DNA of 64,000 nt, taken from Odobenus rosmarus divergens (taxonomy: Eukaryota > Chordata > Mammalia > Carnivora > Odobenidae). The DNA is taken from assembly GCF_000321225.1 (NCBI RefSeq), contig NW_004451515.1, forward strand, positions 69,557-133,556. Reading direction: 5' to 3'. Below, one piece after another: positions 1-11,993 of this stretch. The translations under genes were made by a program, and so were the position numbers. Numbering within the stretch: position 1 is the stretch's first letter; every line of letters begins with the position of its first letter. The notes beneath the pieces were generated by a model. That model was not told the origin of the DNA, did not search any database, and saw nothing but the letters and a program-made list of their open reading frames with translations.

Positions 1-79
1 GGAGCCTGCTTCTCCCTCTGCCTCTTCCCTCTGCTCATGCTCTCTCTCAAATAAAAAATAAATAAAATCTTAAAACGAA
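1..79 (+). mobile_element. Can-SINE (SINEC), 3' part cut by window edge
   Basis: The first bases are the CT-rich middle and A-rich AATAAA tail of a carnivore tRNA-derived SINE in sense orientation. The tRNA-like head lies outside the window. Non-autonomous, mobilised by L1 machinery. Confidence 0.9.
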
Positions 80-744
80 AGGCTATTTTCTATTTCAGTG
101 GCATGTATTAAAAGTAACAAGTCTCAGATTAAAATGTAACTGGAGATTTTCACATTTTGCACACACCTAAATATTTTCTGTAATATTTATATCAAACACT
201 TAAAAAATTAACTATTAACAAAATATAAACTTGAAATATGTATTTCATGGAACTGTATTACACCTGAATTATGACTTACAAATTAATGTGGTAGAAAAAA
301 ATACTAGAAATAGACTTGCTAGTAAATGTTGAATCTGATTTTAGATTTACAACTAGCTTGTTATGTTGGCTAACTTGATTAGCTTTTCTGTTAATTATTT
401 CTATGAGAATTAAAATATTTGCCCTTGAATTTTAAGACCCAAATATTATTATAAAGCTCTTCACAGACCATGTGTTTCAAGGCCTTGGAAAAGTTTAAAG
501 TCTTACACAAATGCATGATTTTGGTTCTCTTTGTGACTTTTTTCCCCTTAAAAAATGTTTAAGTTTTTTGTGTTTTCTATTTTCTTAGTGAAAAAAGATA
601 AAAAATAAGAATACTACCATATCTGAAATGTCACTGAGTTTCCTTTTTTCATGAACATCTTTTAGGAAAGCTAAGGAAAGAAAATAATGAATTATTATGT
701 TATTGTCTTAATTATTTTCAAACTTATATATATCAGATTTTTAA
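80..744. other. AT-rich single-copy stretch
   Basis: No open frame, no recognisable repeat and no RNA gene. The region is AT-rich with several T-runs. I see nothing functional in it. Confidence 0.5.
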
Positions 745-1340
745 AATTAAACTTTTAATTTTGAGATAATAATAGCTTCGTATCCAGTTTTAAGATATAG
801 AGAGATCTTTTTACCCATTTAGTCTTAATGGTAGTATCTTGCAAAATTGTAGCTCAGTATCATAATCAGGATATTGACAAATACAATCACAGTCCAAAAC
901 ATTTCTTTTACCACAAAGAACCTTCTAGCAACCGTTTTATAGGCACATGCATTGTCCTTCCTCCCTCATACCCCTGGCAAATATTAGTATCTTCTCCATT
1001 TCTGTAATTTTACTAACTCAAGAATTTTATATAAATAGAAGTGTACAGTATGTGACCTTTATGATGATTCTTTTTCACTCATCATCATTTTCGGGAGCTG
1101 TTGCATGTGTCAGTTTTTTCCCTTTTTATTTTACCTAAGTTAGTTTACCTAAGTAAATTTAATCATTAATCTGTTGAAAAATATCTGGGATGTTTCCAGT
1201 TTGGGTCTATTATATATAAGTTCCTATCAACATTTTTGTACAGAATTTTTTTGTGAACATAAGTTTTCATTTTCACTTAGATAAATGCTCAAAAGTGTGA
1301 ATGCTGGGTCACATGCTAATTGCATGATTAGTTTTTTTTG
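745..1340 (-). mobile_element. Ancient L1M 3' end
   Basis: Reads as the antisense of an old L1 3' UTR. The landmarks are a GAGAGATC-type block near 800, 'ATCTTGCAAAA', 'CAGGATATTGACA', the 'CTCCATTTCTGTAATTTTACT' stretch near 995, and the 'GAATGCTGGGTCACATG' ORF2 end near 1300. It is strongly diverged and carries no coding capacity. Confidence 0.7.
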
Positions 1341-1744
1341 TCTTGTTTTTTTATTTAAAAACAATTTAACTTACTTTAATTATAGTTAATGTAGTGTTAT
1401 ATTAGTTTCAGGTATACAATATACTGATTCAGTAATTCTACATATCACCCAGTGCTCATAATGACAAATGCATTCCTTAATCCCCATCACCTGTTTAACC
1501 TATCCTCCCACCTACCTCCCCTTTGGTAACCACCAATTTGTTCTCTATATTTAAGAGTCTATTTTTTGGCTTTTCTCTTTTTTTTCTTTGTTCATTTGTT
1601 TTGTTTCTTAAGTTCTGCATATGAGTAAAATCATGGTATTTGTTTTTCTCTGACCGACTTCTTTCACTCAGCATTATACTCTCTAGATCCATCCATGTTG
1701 TTGTAAATGGCAAGATTTCATTCTTTTTTATGGCTAATATTCCA

Positions 1745-1746
1745 CA

Positions 1747-1779
<33 letters not shown>

Positions 1780-1850
1780 CATACACACACACACACACAC
1801 ACATGCACTATACTAAACACTATACACACACACACCCACACACACATCTT
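1745..1850. repeat. (TA)n/(CA)n microsatellite inside L1 3' region
   Basis: TATATA runs followed by CACACA runs interrupted by ACTATA. Such AT/CA tracts commonly grow at the L1 'ATTCCATTGTATATATA' position, where this one sits. Confidence 0.9.
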
Positions 1851-3709
1851 CTTTATTCATTTATGTATCAATGGACACTTGGATTGCTTGGATTGCTTCC
1901 ATAACTTGGCTATTATAAATAATGTTGAAATAAGCATAGGGATGCATATATCCCTTTGAATTAGTGTTTTTATATTCTTTGGGCATAGTAGTTCAGTTGC
2001 TGGATTATATGGTAATTCTATTTTTAAGTTTTGAGGAACCTCCACACTGTCTTCCACAGTGGCAGCAACAGTTGGAATTCCCTCCAACAGTTCACAAAAG
2101 TTCCTTTTTCTCCATATCCTTGCCAATAGTTGTTTCTTGTGTTTTTGATTTTAGCCATTTTGACAGTGTGAGGTGACAGGGTGGTTTTGTTTTGCATTTC
2201 CCTGATGATGAGTGATGTAGAGCATCTTTTCATGTGTCTGTTGGCCATCTATATGTCTTCTTTGGAGAAAGGTCAGTTCATGTCTTCTGCCCATTTTTTA
2301 ACTGGATTACTTGTTTTTTGGGTATTGAGTTGTATCAGTTTTTTATATATTTTGGATACTAACCCTTTATTGGATATGTCATTTGCAGATATCTTCTTTT
2401 ATTCAGTAGGTTGCCTTTTCATTTCATTGTTTCCTTTGCTGTCCAGAAGCTTTTTATTTTGATGTAATCCCAGTAGTTTATTTTTGCTTTCATTTCCCTT
2501 ACCTCAGGAGACATATCTAGAAAAATGTTTCTATGGTCAATGCCAGAGAAATTACTGCCTTTGCTCTCTTCTAGGATTTTTCTGGTTTTGGGTCTCACAT
2601 TTATGTCCTTAATCCATTTTGAGTGTATTTTTGTGGGTGGTTTAAGAAAGTGGTTCATTTTCATTTTTTTGCATGTTGCTGTCCAGTTTTCCCAGCACCA
2701 TTTTTTGAAGAGACTTTTTCCCAGTGTATATTCTTGCGTTTGTCAAAGATTAATTGGCAGTATAATTGTGGGTTTATATTTGGGATCTCTATTCAGTTGA
2801 TCTACGTGTCTGTTTTTGTGCTATTATCACACTGTTTTTATTACTAGAACTTTGTATTATATCTTGAAATATGGGATTAATTTGAAAATATTGAACCACT
2901 CATATCCTGAGGATAAATCACACTTGGTGGTGAATGATTTTTAATATATTGTTTGATTCTGTTTAAGTATTTTCTTGAAAATTTTTATACCTATGTTCAT
3001 CAGATGGTTTTTTTTTTTTTTTTTTTGTGGTGTCTTTATCTGGTTTTGGTATCAGGGGAATGCTGACCTCATAGAATGAATTTGGAAGCTTTCCTTCTTC
3101 TATTTTTTGGATTAGTTTGAAAAGAATATGTACTAACTTTTCCTTTAATGTTTGGTAGAATTCACCTGTGAAGCCATCTGATCCTGGACTTTTGTTTGTA
3201 GAGTTTTAAATTAGTGATTTGATTTAATTTCCAGTAATGCATCTGTTCACATTTTTATTTCTTCCTGATTCAGTTTTGGGAGGTTATATTTTCTTAGGAA
3301 TTTATCCATTTTTTTCGAGGTTGTCCAGTGTGTTGGCATATAATTTTTAATAATATTCTATTGCAATTCTTTATATTTCTGTGGTGTCAGTTGTTACTTG
3401 CCCTCTTTCATTTCTGATAGTGAGTCCTCTCCCCTCCCCCCCCTTTTTTTGATGAGTTGGACTAAAGTTTACCAATTTTGTTGATAATTTCAAAGAACCC
3501 ATCTCCTGGCTTCATTTATCTCTTCTTTTTTCTTTTTTTTAGTTACTGTTTTGTTTATTTCTGCTTTAATCTTCATTATTTTCTTTCTTCTACTGGATTT
3601 GGGTGTTTCTTGTTCTTTTTCTAGTTCCTTTAGATGTAAGGTCAGGTTGTTTATTTGAACTATTTCTTGCTTCTTGATGTAGGCCTGTATTGCTATAAAC
3701 TTCCCTCTT

Positions 3710-3903
3710 TTTTTTTTTTTAAGATTTTATTTATTTATTTGACAGAGAGAGAGAGAGAACACAGTAGGCAGAGTGGCAGGCAGAGGAAGAGGGAGAAGCA
3801 GGCTGCACTCTGAGCAGAGAGCTTGACATGGGACTCGATCCCAGGACCCTGGGATCATTCCTGAGCCAAAGGCAGATCCTTAACTGAGCCACCCAGGTGC
3901 CCC
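3710..3903 (-). mobile_element. Can-SINE in L1 ORF2
   Basis: A full-length antisense SINE: poly-T tail at the left, head (GCCACCCAGGTGCCCC) at the right. It is flanked by a perfect 16-bp target duplication TATAAACTTCCCTCTT (3,694-3,709 and 3,904-3,919), so both ends are exact. It is younger than the surrounding L1. Confidence 0.97.
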
Positions 3904-4640
3904 TATAAACTTCCCTCTTAGAACAGCTTTTGCTGCATTGTAAAGATTTTGGTCCATTATGTTTTCATTTTCATTTGTTCCCATGTATTTTTTGATTTTG
4001 TCTGATTTCTTGGTGGAACCATTCATTGTTTAATATCCTGTTATTTAGCTTTCATGTTTTTGTGCTCTTTCCAGATTTTTTCTTGTTTTTGATATCTAGT
4101 TGCATAGCATTGTGGTTAGAAAAGAGCATGGTTTGACTTCAGTCATTTTGAGTTTTTTGAGACTTTTTGAGTATGTAATCTATTCTGGAGAATGTTCCAT
4201 GTGCACTTGAAAAGATTGTGTATTCTGCCATTTTAGGTTGGGATGTTCTGAATATATCTGTTAGATACATCTGCATCTGGTTAATATGTCATTCTAAGGC
4301 ACTGTTTCCTTGTTGATTTTTTTGTTTGGACCTTCAATCTATCGATGTAAGCTGGGTGTTAAAGTCTCCTACTATCATTGTATTATTACCAGTTATTTCC
4401 TTTTTGTTTGTTGTTAGCTGGCTTATATATTCAGGTGCTCCCATGTTGGGTGCATAATTATTTACAATTGTCCTATCTTCTTGTTGGATTAGTCCCTTTA
4501 TGGTTATATAGTGTCCTCCTTTGACTCATGTTGCAGTCTGTGTTTTAAAGTTTGTTTTGTCTGATATAAGTATTGCTAGGCTGGCTTTCTTTTCACTTCC
4601 ATTTGCATGATAAATGCTTTTCCATCACTTCACCTTTTTT

Positions 4641-4836
4641 CTTTTTTTTTTTTAAGCTTTTATTTTATTTATTTAACAGAAAGAAAAAGCACGAGCAGGG
4701 GGCAGTGGCAGAAGGAGAGGGAGAGGCAGACTCCCTGCTGAGCAGGGAGCCCCACTTGGGACTCGATCCCAGCATGCTCGGATCATGACCTGAGCCGAAG
4801 GCAGACACTTAACCAACTGAGTCACACAGGCACCCC
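4641..4836 (-). mobile_element. Can-SINE in L1 ORF2
   Basis: Antisense full-length copy with poly-T at the left and a GTCACACAGGCACCCC head at the right. The target duplication (around CTTCACCTTT / CTTCACTTTC) has diverged, suggesting an older insertion than the copy at 3,710. Confidence 0.93.
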
Positions 4837-6177
4837 ATTCCTTCACTTTCAATCTGCATGTGTCTTTAGGTCTGAAATGAGTCTCTTGTAGGCAGCATAT
4901 AGATGGGTCTTGTTTTTTTATCTATTCTGTCACCCTATGTCTTGATTTGAATTACATTCAAAGTAATTATTGATAGGTGTGTACTTATTGCCATTTTTTA
5001 GCTTGTTTTATGGTTGTGTTTGTAGTTCTCTGTTCCTTTCTTCCTCCTTTCATGGTTTGCTGGCTTCTTTCACGATATAGTTGAATTCCTTTCTCTTTTT
5101 TTTTGGCATATCTGTTCCTGGTTTTAATTTGTGGTTACCGGTAGATTTGTATACAGTATCTTATGCATATAGCCATCTATATTAAGTAGGTTGTTGCTTA
5201 AGTTTGAACTCATTCTTTACTCCTTTCCCCCATGTTTTAGGTATATGGTATCACATGTTAGATTCTTATATTTTGTGAATCCCTTGACTTCTTTTTATAG
5301 ATATTCTTAATTTTACTGCTTTTGTGCCTCCTGCTTTTCTTAATCATGCTTATGGTCTGTCCTTTTCCCTGAAAGAGTCCCCTTTTCAACATTTTATGTT
5401 GTGCTGGTTTAGTGGTCATGAATTCTTTTAACCTTTGTTTGTCTGGGAAACTGTTTATCTCTCTATTCTGAATGACAGTCTTGCTGGGTAGAGTATTCTC
5501 AGCTGCAGTTCTCTTTCTTCTGGCAGTTTGAACATATCATGGCACTCCCTTCTGGCTTGTAAAATTTCTGCTGAAAAATCAGTTGATAGTGTTATGGGGT
5601 TTCCCTTGTATGTAACTGTTTTCTTTTCTCTTGGTGCTTTAACATTTTTCTCTTTCTCACTACTTCTATCATTTTAATTACTATGTGTCTTGTAGTGGAC
5701 CTCCTTGAGTTGATTTTGTTGGAATATTGCTGTCCCCCCCGGATCTGGATTTTTGTTTTCTTTTCCACGTTTGGGAAGTTTTCAGCTGCTCTTCTTCAAA
5801 GAAATTTTTTGCCCCCTTTTTGCTCTCTTCTCTCTCTGGGACCCCTATAATGCAAATGCTATGCTTGATGGTGTTGCTGAGTTCTTCAATTCTATTTTAG
5901 TTTTTTATTATTTATTCACTCCTTTTCAGCTTGTTTGCTTTCCATTATTTTGTCCTGCTTGATTGCTTTCCATTACTTTGTCCTCTTGGCCGCTTATCTT
6001 GTCTCCTGCTTTTTCTAATCTATTTATCCTATCTTCTGTGTTTTTAATTACATTTATTGTGTTCTTCATCTCTGATTGGTTCTTTTTTTATGTTTTCCAT
6101 GTCTTTTTTAAAGATCTCAATGCAGTCCTCCTCTCTTTTCTCAAGTCCAGTTAGTATCTTTTTGACCATTACTTTAA

Positions 6178-6295
6178 GTAGGCTCCGAACACAGTGTGGA
6201 GCCCAATGAGAGGCTTGAACTCTTGACCCTTAGATCAAGACCTGATCTGTGATGAAGAGTCAGATGCTTAACTGACTGAGCCACCTGGGTGCCCC
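6178..6295 (-). mobile_element. Can-SINE, tailless short copy in L1 ORF1
   Basis: Only the tRNA-like head half is present; there is no CT-rich middle and no A-tail. It is nevertheless flanked by a perfect 16-bp duplication TTGACCATTACTTTAA (6,162-6,177 and 6,296-6,311). The short form therefore inserted as such, or lost its tail internally afterwards. The variant resembles the CTTGAACTC-type SINEC subfamily rather than the GGATCGAGCC type. Confidence 0.92.
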
Positions 6296-7841
6296 TTGAC
6301 CATTACTTTAAATTCTCTATCAGGCATATTACTCACCTCCATTTGTTTGGTTCTCTTGCTAAACAGAGCTCTGATTTTGTCCTGTTCTTTCATTTAGGAC
6401 AAATTCCTCTGTCTCATTTTTTCTTTTAAACTCTGTATCTATTTCTCTGTGTTGGAAAAGCTAACTACATCTTCTGCTCTTGAAAGGAGTCGCCTTATGA
6501 AGAAGTCCAGTAGTGTTCTGTAATGCAGTGTCCCCTGTTCACTAGAAGCTGGCACTTCACGTGTGTCTCTTATGTGTGTTGGGTGTTCCTTATGGCTGAG
6601 TCACTTTTGCCTTTAGTCTAATTGTAATGGCTGTCTTTGCCTGTTGTGGGCAAGGTTCACCCCCTGTATCATTAATGTGCCCATATGATGCTGCTTTGGG
6701 TTTGAGTTGAGGCAGACCAGGTGTTTGCCAGAGTTGCAATAGCAGCAAACTTCAGGGTGCTTTCCCTGTGCTGTCCCCTGAGAAGCTTTTGTTGTTGGGC
6801 AGGGCCTGCTATCAGACCAGATGTGTGCCCCCAGCCCACTGCTTTGGCTGCAGTGGGACTGATTTGTTTGGTTATTTTCGCCTCTCCTCAGGAGTCGCTT
6901 TGGAGTAGAGCTGTTCCCTGCCAAGGCTGCTTTCATCCTGCTGGGCTTGTGGCACTGCTTTGGAGGGTCTCCAGCCAAGGGTTTATTGGAAGGGAAAGGT
7001 CCATAGGACAATAGGGTTGGGGGACACAGTTTTAGCAAGGATTTCCCTGATATGCTGTGGAAAGGGACCTGGAGCCAGTCCTGGCTGGAGGAGATGTGTC
7101 CACAGGAGAATGCAGGCTGGGTGTGGCTGTTAATCAAAGTAGGCAGTGATTGCTGGTGCTGGGCTGGTTCCCTCACATATCCCTGTGTACAGGCTGGGGG
7201 TGGGGCAGGGAAATGGTGCCCACTGGCTCTTCTGTTCTTGGGGAAGTCTCACAGGGATCCCTGCTCCTCTGGCACATGATCTGAGAATAGTAAATTAATC
7301 TCTGTCCCTTATACCCCAGGGTTTTTCAGACTGCTGCTTCTATGCGATATCTTTGTGAAGCTGTTTGTGTGCTGTGTCTTTAAGGGCAAGGACTCAGTTT
7401 CCTCTCATCCTCCCTGCTCTCTCACAGCAGAGGCCACTGATTTTTAAACTTCTAGGTGTTAAGCCCCAATGATTGTAAGAACTTGCAAAATTATGTTCCT
7501 CTGGTTTTCAGAGCCAAATGTTTTGGGGATTTTTCTTATCTGTAAGGGTTACCTCTGCCTAGGGCGCCTGTTGTGATGGTCTCTTTCTTTCCCTTCTTCA
7601 CACCCGTGGTATCCCTCCCTTCCATGGACAGTCCCCCAGGTCTGTTCAGCTCCTACCACATCCCCATCCTACTTACCATTTTTAATGTGACCTCACTCTA
7701 TTTTTAGCTGTGGGAGAGTTTGTTCTTTCAGTGTTTGGGTTGTCTTCTACGTATTTACACTGATGTGGGTGTTATCTAGGTGTATCCTTGGGAGGAGGTG
7801 AGATTAGGGTCCTCCTACTCTGCCATCTTTCCTGGAACTTA

Positions 7842-10680
7842 GATACATGAATAGTCTTATAAAATACTACCCAAATGTTTTCCAGAATGGCTGTACCTTT
7901 ATACATTCCAGTCAGCAACGTGCGAGTTATCCAGTTTCTATGCATCCTTGCCTGCATTTGGTGCTGTCATTGTGGGCTTTTTTTCTTTTTCTACGCATTT
8001 TGCTAGGTGTAAAATGACTTTTATTTGCCTTTCACTAATGCTGTAGGACATTTTTTCATGTGCTTCTTTCCCATGTATTTCCTCTTTTGTAAAATGCTTC
8101 TTCCCATCTTTTGTCCATTTTGTAATCAGATTTATTGTTTTACTGTTCAGTTTTAAAGAGTTCTCTATGGATACTTGTCCTTTGTTAGATATGTGATTCA
8201 CAAATATTGTTGTCACAGTTCTGTAGAGTTTTTTCATCCTCTTAATAGGGTCATTTGCAGAGAAATTTACGAATTTTGAATAAGGTCCAGTTTATCAATT
8301 TTTACTTTTATGGATTAATTATGCTTTTGGTGTGAAGTTTACAAATTCTCTGACTAGCCCTAGTTTCTTTTATACCTATTTTTCTAAATGTTTAATATTT
8401 TTAGTTTGACATTAAGATCCATGACCCATTTTGAGTTCATTTTTGTATAGGTTTGAAGTTTAGTTTCAAGGTGGTTTATTTGTTTGTTTGTTTTGCCAAT
8501 GGATCCCCAATTGCTCTAGCATTATTTGTTGGAAAAGCTGCTCCTCCATTGGATTGTGCTTGCAAATATGTCAAAAATTTGTTAGGCATATTTTTGTGTG
8601 TATATTCCTGGGTTTATGTTCTGTTCCGTTGATTCATATGTGTATTTCTTTGCCAATATACTATTGTTTTGATTAATATAGATCTTAAGATCAGTGAAGT
8701 TGATTTTTTCCACTTAATTATTTTTTAATATTATTCTAGGCCTTATTCCTTCCTATATAAATTTGAGAATTAGTTTATATGTCTACAGATAACTTGGTGG
8801 GAGTTAGTTAGAAATTGCATTGAATCTACAGATCAGTTGGGGAGAATTGAAATCTTTACTATGCTGAGTCTTATAATCTCTGAAAATGTCGTGTTTGTCC
8901 ATTTCATTTGAGTATTCTTCAATTTCTTTTATTAGCATTTTCTAATTTTAAGCATGTAGATCCTGTACAAGTTTTATTAACTTTATACTTAAATAGTTCA
9001 TTTTCTTTGTGTGATTGTAAATATTTTTTGTTTTAATTTCAGTTTCTTCATGTTCCTTGTTGGTATGTAGAAATATAATTATTATGTGTTTGTTTTGTAT
9101 TCTGTGACCTTGCTGAACTGACTGAATAGTTCTAGGAGGTTTTTTTTTTTAATTTTTTGTTTTTTGGGTTTTTTTTTTGTAGATTTGTTGGGATTTTCTA
9201 TATAGAGAATCATTTATCTGCAAAAAAGGGATACTTTTATTTCTTCCTTTCCTGTTTGTGTTTTATTGCAGTGGCTACAACTTTTAGTACCGTGTTAAGT
9301 AGGAGTGGTGAGAGTAGACCTCTTTGCCCTATTTATGATCTTAGGAGGAAAGAATTTCCTGAGAATTTTGTCATGAAATGATGTTGGATTATGTCAAATG
9401 CTTTGTCTACATCAAATTACATGATCGTATGATTTCTGTAGTTATTGATGTATTGGATTACATTTATAAATATTGAATGAGCCTTGTGTACATGGAATTA
9501 ATTCTAGTGGTCATTGTGTATAATTCTATATATTTCTGCATTTCATTTCCTAGTATCTTATGGAAGAATTTTGCATTTAAATTTATGAGAGATATTGGTC
9601 TGTAGTTTCCCCTTTTTTTGTACTGTACTTTTGTTATACTTTGTTCTCCTTGTGCTATTCTATGTTTTGGTATCAGAGTAACACTAGTCATAAAATCATT
9701 TGGCAAGTTTTTCCTTCTCTTCAATATGCTGGAACAGACTGTATAAAATTGGTGCTCATTTGCAGTAAATGTTTGGTAGAAATCTCCTGTGAAACCATCT
9801 GGGCCTGACAATTTCCTCTATCATTTTCACTCTACCATTGAGTTCATCTAAGTGAGTTTATTTTGGTTATTATATTTTTCAGTTACATAATTTCTATTTG
9901 GTTGTTTTTAAACTTATTAATTTGTTTTTAAAAGAATCTTTAATAGCTTGTGGAAGCATGTGTGATAGATGCTTTAAAATCCTTGTGAGACAATTCTAGC
10001 ATCTGATTCATCTTGGATTTGATCTTTGGTGGTTGTTTTTTCTCATGTTCTGCTTTCTTGGTTCTTGGTATGGCAGCGATTTTTTTTATTATTATATTCT
10101 GGGTATTATGAGACTCTAGATCCTATTAAAAATTTTTAAAAATCAACCAGCCCCCACCTATTGAAGTGTAACGTGAGGCCTGGGTGAGTATGCTTGCTCA
10201 AAAATCCACTAGGTCCCCTCCCCACGTCCAGTAATACTCCAGAACAATTACAGCAAAAGGAGGACACTCACTCCTACTGCTTTGATGCAGATGGGAAGGT
10301 TGGATATTCACCATCCTTTTCTTGGGGATTTGAGTTGTAGTTTTAATTTCCTGCTGAGCCTGGTGCCACCAGGGGAGTGATAATGGGAAGGGAGTGACAT
10401 CTAGCTCTGTATCATACCACCTCTTTTGGCCTCATTAAGGCAGAGTAGGGTTGGTACTCTGCTTCCCCCCTGGGCCCTGCTGACACCAGGGATGTGGGGA
10501 ATTGGGAGTGTTGATTAGCCCTGCTTGGTACTGCTGTGTAGGTATGGAGATTTAGGTCCCCGCTTGGCCTCAGTGATGCTAAAGGAAGGGGGATAGTGGA
10601 GTGGGGACTAGTTCCCACTTCTGTTATCTTGGTCAGTCTCATTGATTTTACATGAGTGGTGACTAGCACTGTTTCAGACT
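7842..10680 (-). mobile_element. Older L1M, antisense, with internal deletion
   Basis: From about 7,850 the text follows the antisense of an old L1 ORF2 C-terminus and continues through the RT region ('AAACCATCTGGGCCTGA' near 9,795). Near 9,830 it jumps to ORF1/5'-region blocks ('TTTCTATTTGGTT', 'GTGAGACAATTCTAGCATCTG', 'GGGTATTATGAGACTCT'). From about 10,140 it becomes GC-richer like an L1M 5' UTR. All frames are broken. The internal jump may be a deletion or two adjacent copies. Confidence 0.7.
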
Positions 10681-10735
10681 ACTTTTTTTTATTTAAATTC
10701 AATTTAATTAACATATATTATTAGTTTCAGAGGTA
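10631..10735 (+). repeat. Left arm of ~105-bp inverted duplication
   Basis: This arm spans about 50 bp of flanking DNA (GTCTCATTGATTTTACATGAG), the motif GTTTCAGACTAC, a T-run and the first 45 bp of an antisense L1 3' end. Its reverse complement recurs at 11,673-11,993, roughly 90 percent identical by eye, with a SINE inside that copy. Confidence 0.88.
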
Positions 10736-11207
10736 GAATTTAGTGATTCATCAGTTGCGTATAACACCCAGTGTGCATTCCATCAAGTGCCCTCCTTAAT
10801 GCCCATCACCTAGTTACCCCATCCTCCCACTCACCTCCCCTCCAGCAACCCTCAGTTTGTTTCCTAGAGTTAAGAGTCTATTATGGGTTGTCTCTCTGTC
10901 TGTTTTCATCTTATTTTTCCTTTCCTTCCCCTATGTTCATCTGTTTTGTCTCTTAAATTCCACATATGAGTGAAATCATATGGTATTTGTCTTTCTCTGA
11001 CTGACTTATTTCACTTAGCATTACCTTCTAGTTTCATCCAGGTCATTGCAGTGGCCGGATTTCATTCTTTTTGATAACTGAGTAATATTCCATTGTATAT
11101 ATATATACCACAAAGGGCACATGCACCCCAATGTTTATAGCAGCAATGTCCACAATAGCCAAACTACGGTAAGAGCCCAGATGTACATCAACAGATGAAC
11201 ACACTGC
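10682..11207 (-). mobile_element. 5'-inverted (twin-primed) young L1 fragment
   Basis: 10,682-11,107 is the antisense L1 3' UTR and last bases of ORF2 (T-run, then 'CACATATGAGTGAAATCATATGG', then 'GTAATATTCCATTGTATATATA'). At about 11,108 the orientation flips: 11,108-11,207 is sense L1 ('CACCCCAATGTTTATAGCAG', ending 'CATCAACAGATGAAC'). In the L1 consensus these two blocks are neighbours, so this is the product of twin priming. Confidence 0.85.
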
Positions 11208-11672
11208 TTAAGATTCTTAGTATATCTTATTACTGTTGAGTAGAGGTGGTGGCTCAACTTTTTGCTATATTCTGCAGATGCTGCTTTGTGGGGGAATTGT
11301 AGCAACAAAGGAGAATGAGCAACAGAGGGGAATGTAAAATGATCTCCTCCTTTTGCCCACTGACAATAATCCCATCAGAAGAATTCTGCTAGTTGTCCCT
11401 GGTGGGGAATGGAAGGTCAGCCTGCCAAACTGCCTGGTTTGCTACCTGTGGGGGAATTAGGTTGTCTTTTTATGTGTGTGCAGGGATAAAGTAGGGTAGG
11501 GATTTGGGGGGTAGAAATGTAACTCCTCATGTGGCCTGCTTGAAGGGGAGAATGAGGTTTTTCCACGGATGATTGCCTGGAGTGGCGTGATTATTGCCAA
11601 AAATATTTTCTGTTGTTTCACTCTTTTCCTTGCCCTTCATTAGAAGGGAACAAGGTTTTCTTGGAGCTTTTT
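11208..11672. other. Loop of the inverted duplication, L1M 5' UTR-like
   Basis: GC-richer text with GGGGGAATT and CTGCCTGG-type motifs, similar in style to 10,140-10,620. I read it as probable continuation of the L1M 5' UTR interrupted by the younger L1, but cannot align it with confidence. No gene is visible. Confidence 0.4.
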
Positions 11673-11993
11673 CTACCTCTGAAACTAATAATATATGTTA
11701 ATTAAATTGAATTTAAATTAAAGAAATAGTAGTCTGGGGGCACCTGGGTGGCTCAGTCGTTAAGCGTCTGCCTTCGGCTCTCAGGTCATGGTCCCAGGGT
11801 CCTGGGATCGAGCCCCACATCAGGCTCCCTGCTCCGGGGGAAGCCTGCTTCTCCCCCTCCCTCTGCTGCTCCCCCTGCTTGTGTTCCCGCTCTTGCTGTG
11901 TCTCCTCTGTCAAATAAATAAATAAGATCTTTAAAAAAAAAAAAAGTAGTCTGAAACATGAGTGGTAACTCATGCAAAATCAATGAGACTGCC
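11673..11993 (-). repeat. Right arm of inverted duplication, split by a SINE
   Basis: This is the reverse complement of 10,631-10,735: CTACCTCTGAAACTAATAAT at the left end and CAATGAGACTG at the right end. Without the 209-bp SINE at 11,737 the arm is about 105 bp. Differences are confined to the A-run and a few bases in the flanking-derived half. Confidence 0.88.
11737..11945 (+). mobile_element. Can-SINE inside the right arm
   Basis: Full-length sense SINE with a 9-bp target duplication AGTAGTCTG (11,728-11,736 and 11,945-11,953). It inserted into the right arm only, so it is younger than the inverted duplication. Confidence 0.95.

Larger units (their letters stand above)
1345..7841 (-). 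mobile_element. Near full-length decayed LINE-1, antisense
   Basis: All L1 parts appear in reverse order. The 3' UTR spans about 1,345-1,740 and the ORF2 end about 1,850-2,880. The rest of ORF2, including the reverse transcriptase and endonuclease region, runs to about 5,390. ORF1 remnants are at about 5,390-6,420. A GC-richer 5' UTR ends at 7,841 with the antisense of a typical L1 start (GATGGCAGAGTAGGAGGACC). Around 2,880 several hundred bases of ORF2 seem to be missing, because the text jumps from the C-terminal part straight to the RT-region 'GGATAAATC..CACTTGGT' block. Many stops and frameshifts are present; the longest relict frame is under 110 codons. Three SINEs are inserted (3,710, 4,641 and 6,178). 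It cannot move by itself now. Confidence 0.85.

Noticed and set aside
6613..7176. 187-codon minus-strand frame, among the longest in the window
   Set aside because: Lies in the 5' UTR region of a decayed antisense L1, where GC-richer DNA makes long chance frames; low-complexity Q/S/P composition and no domain.
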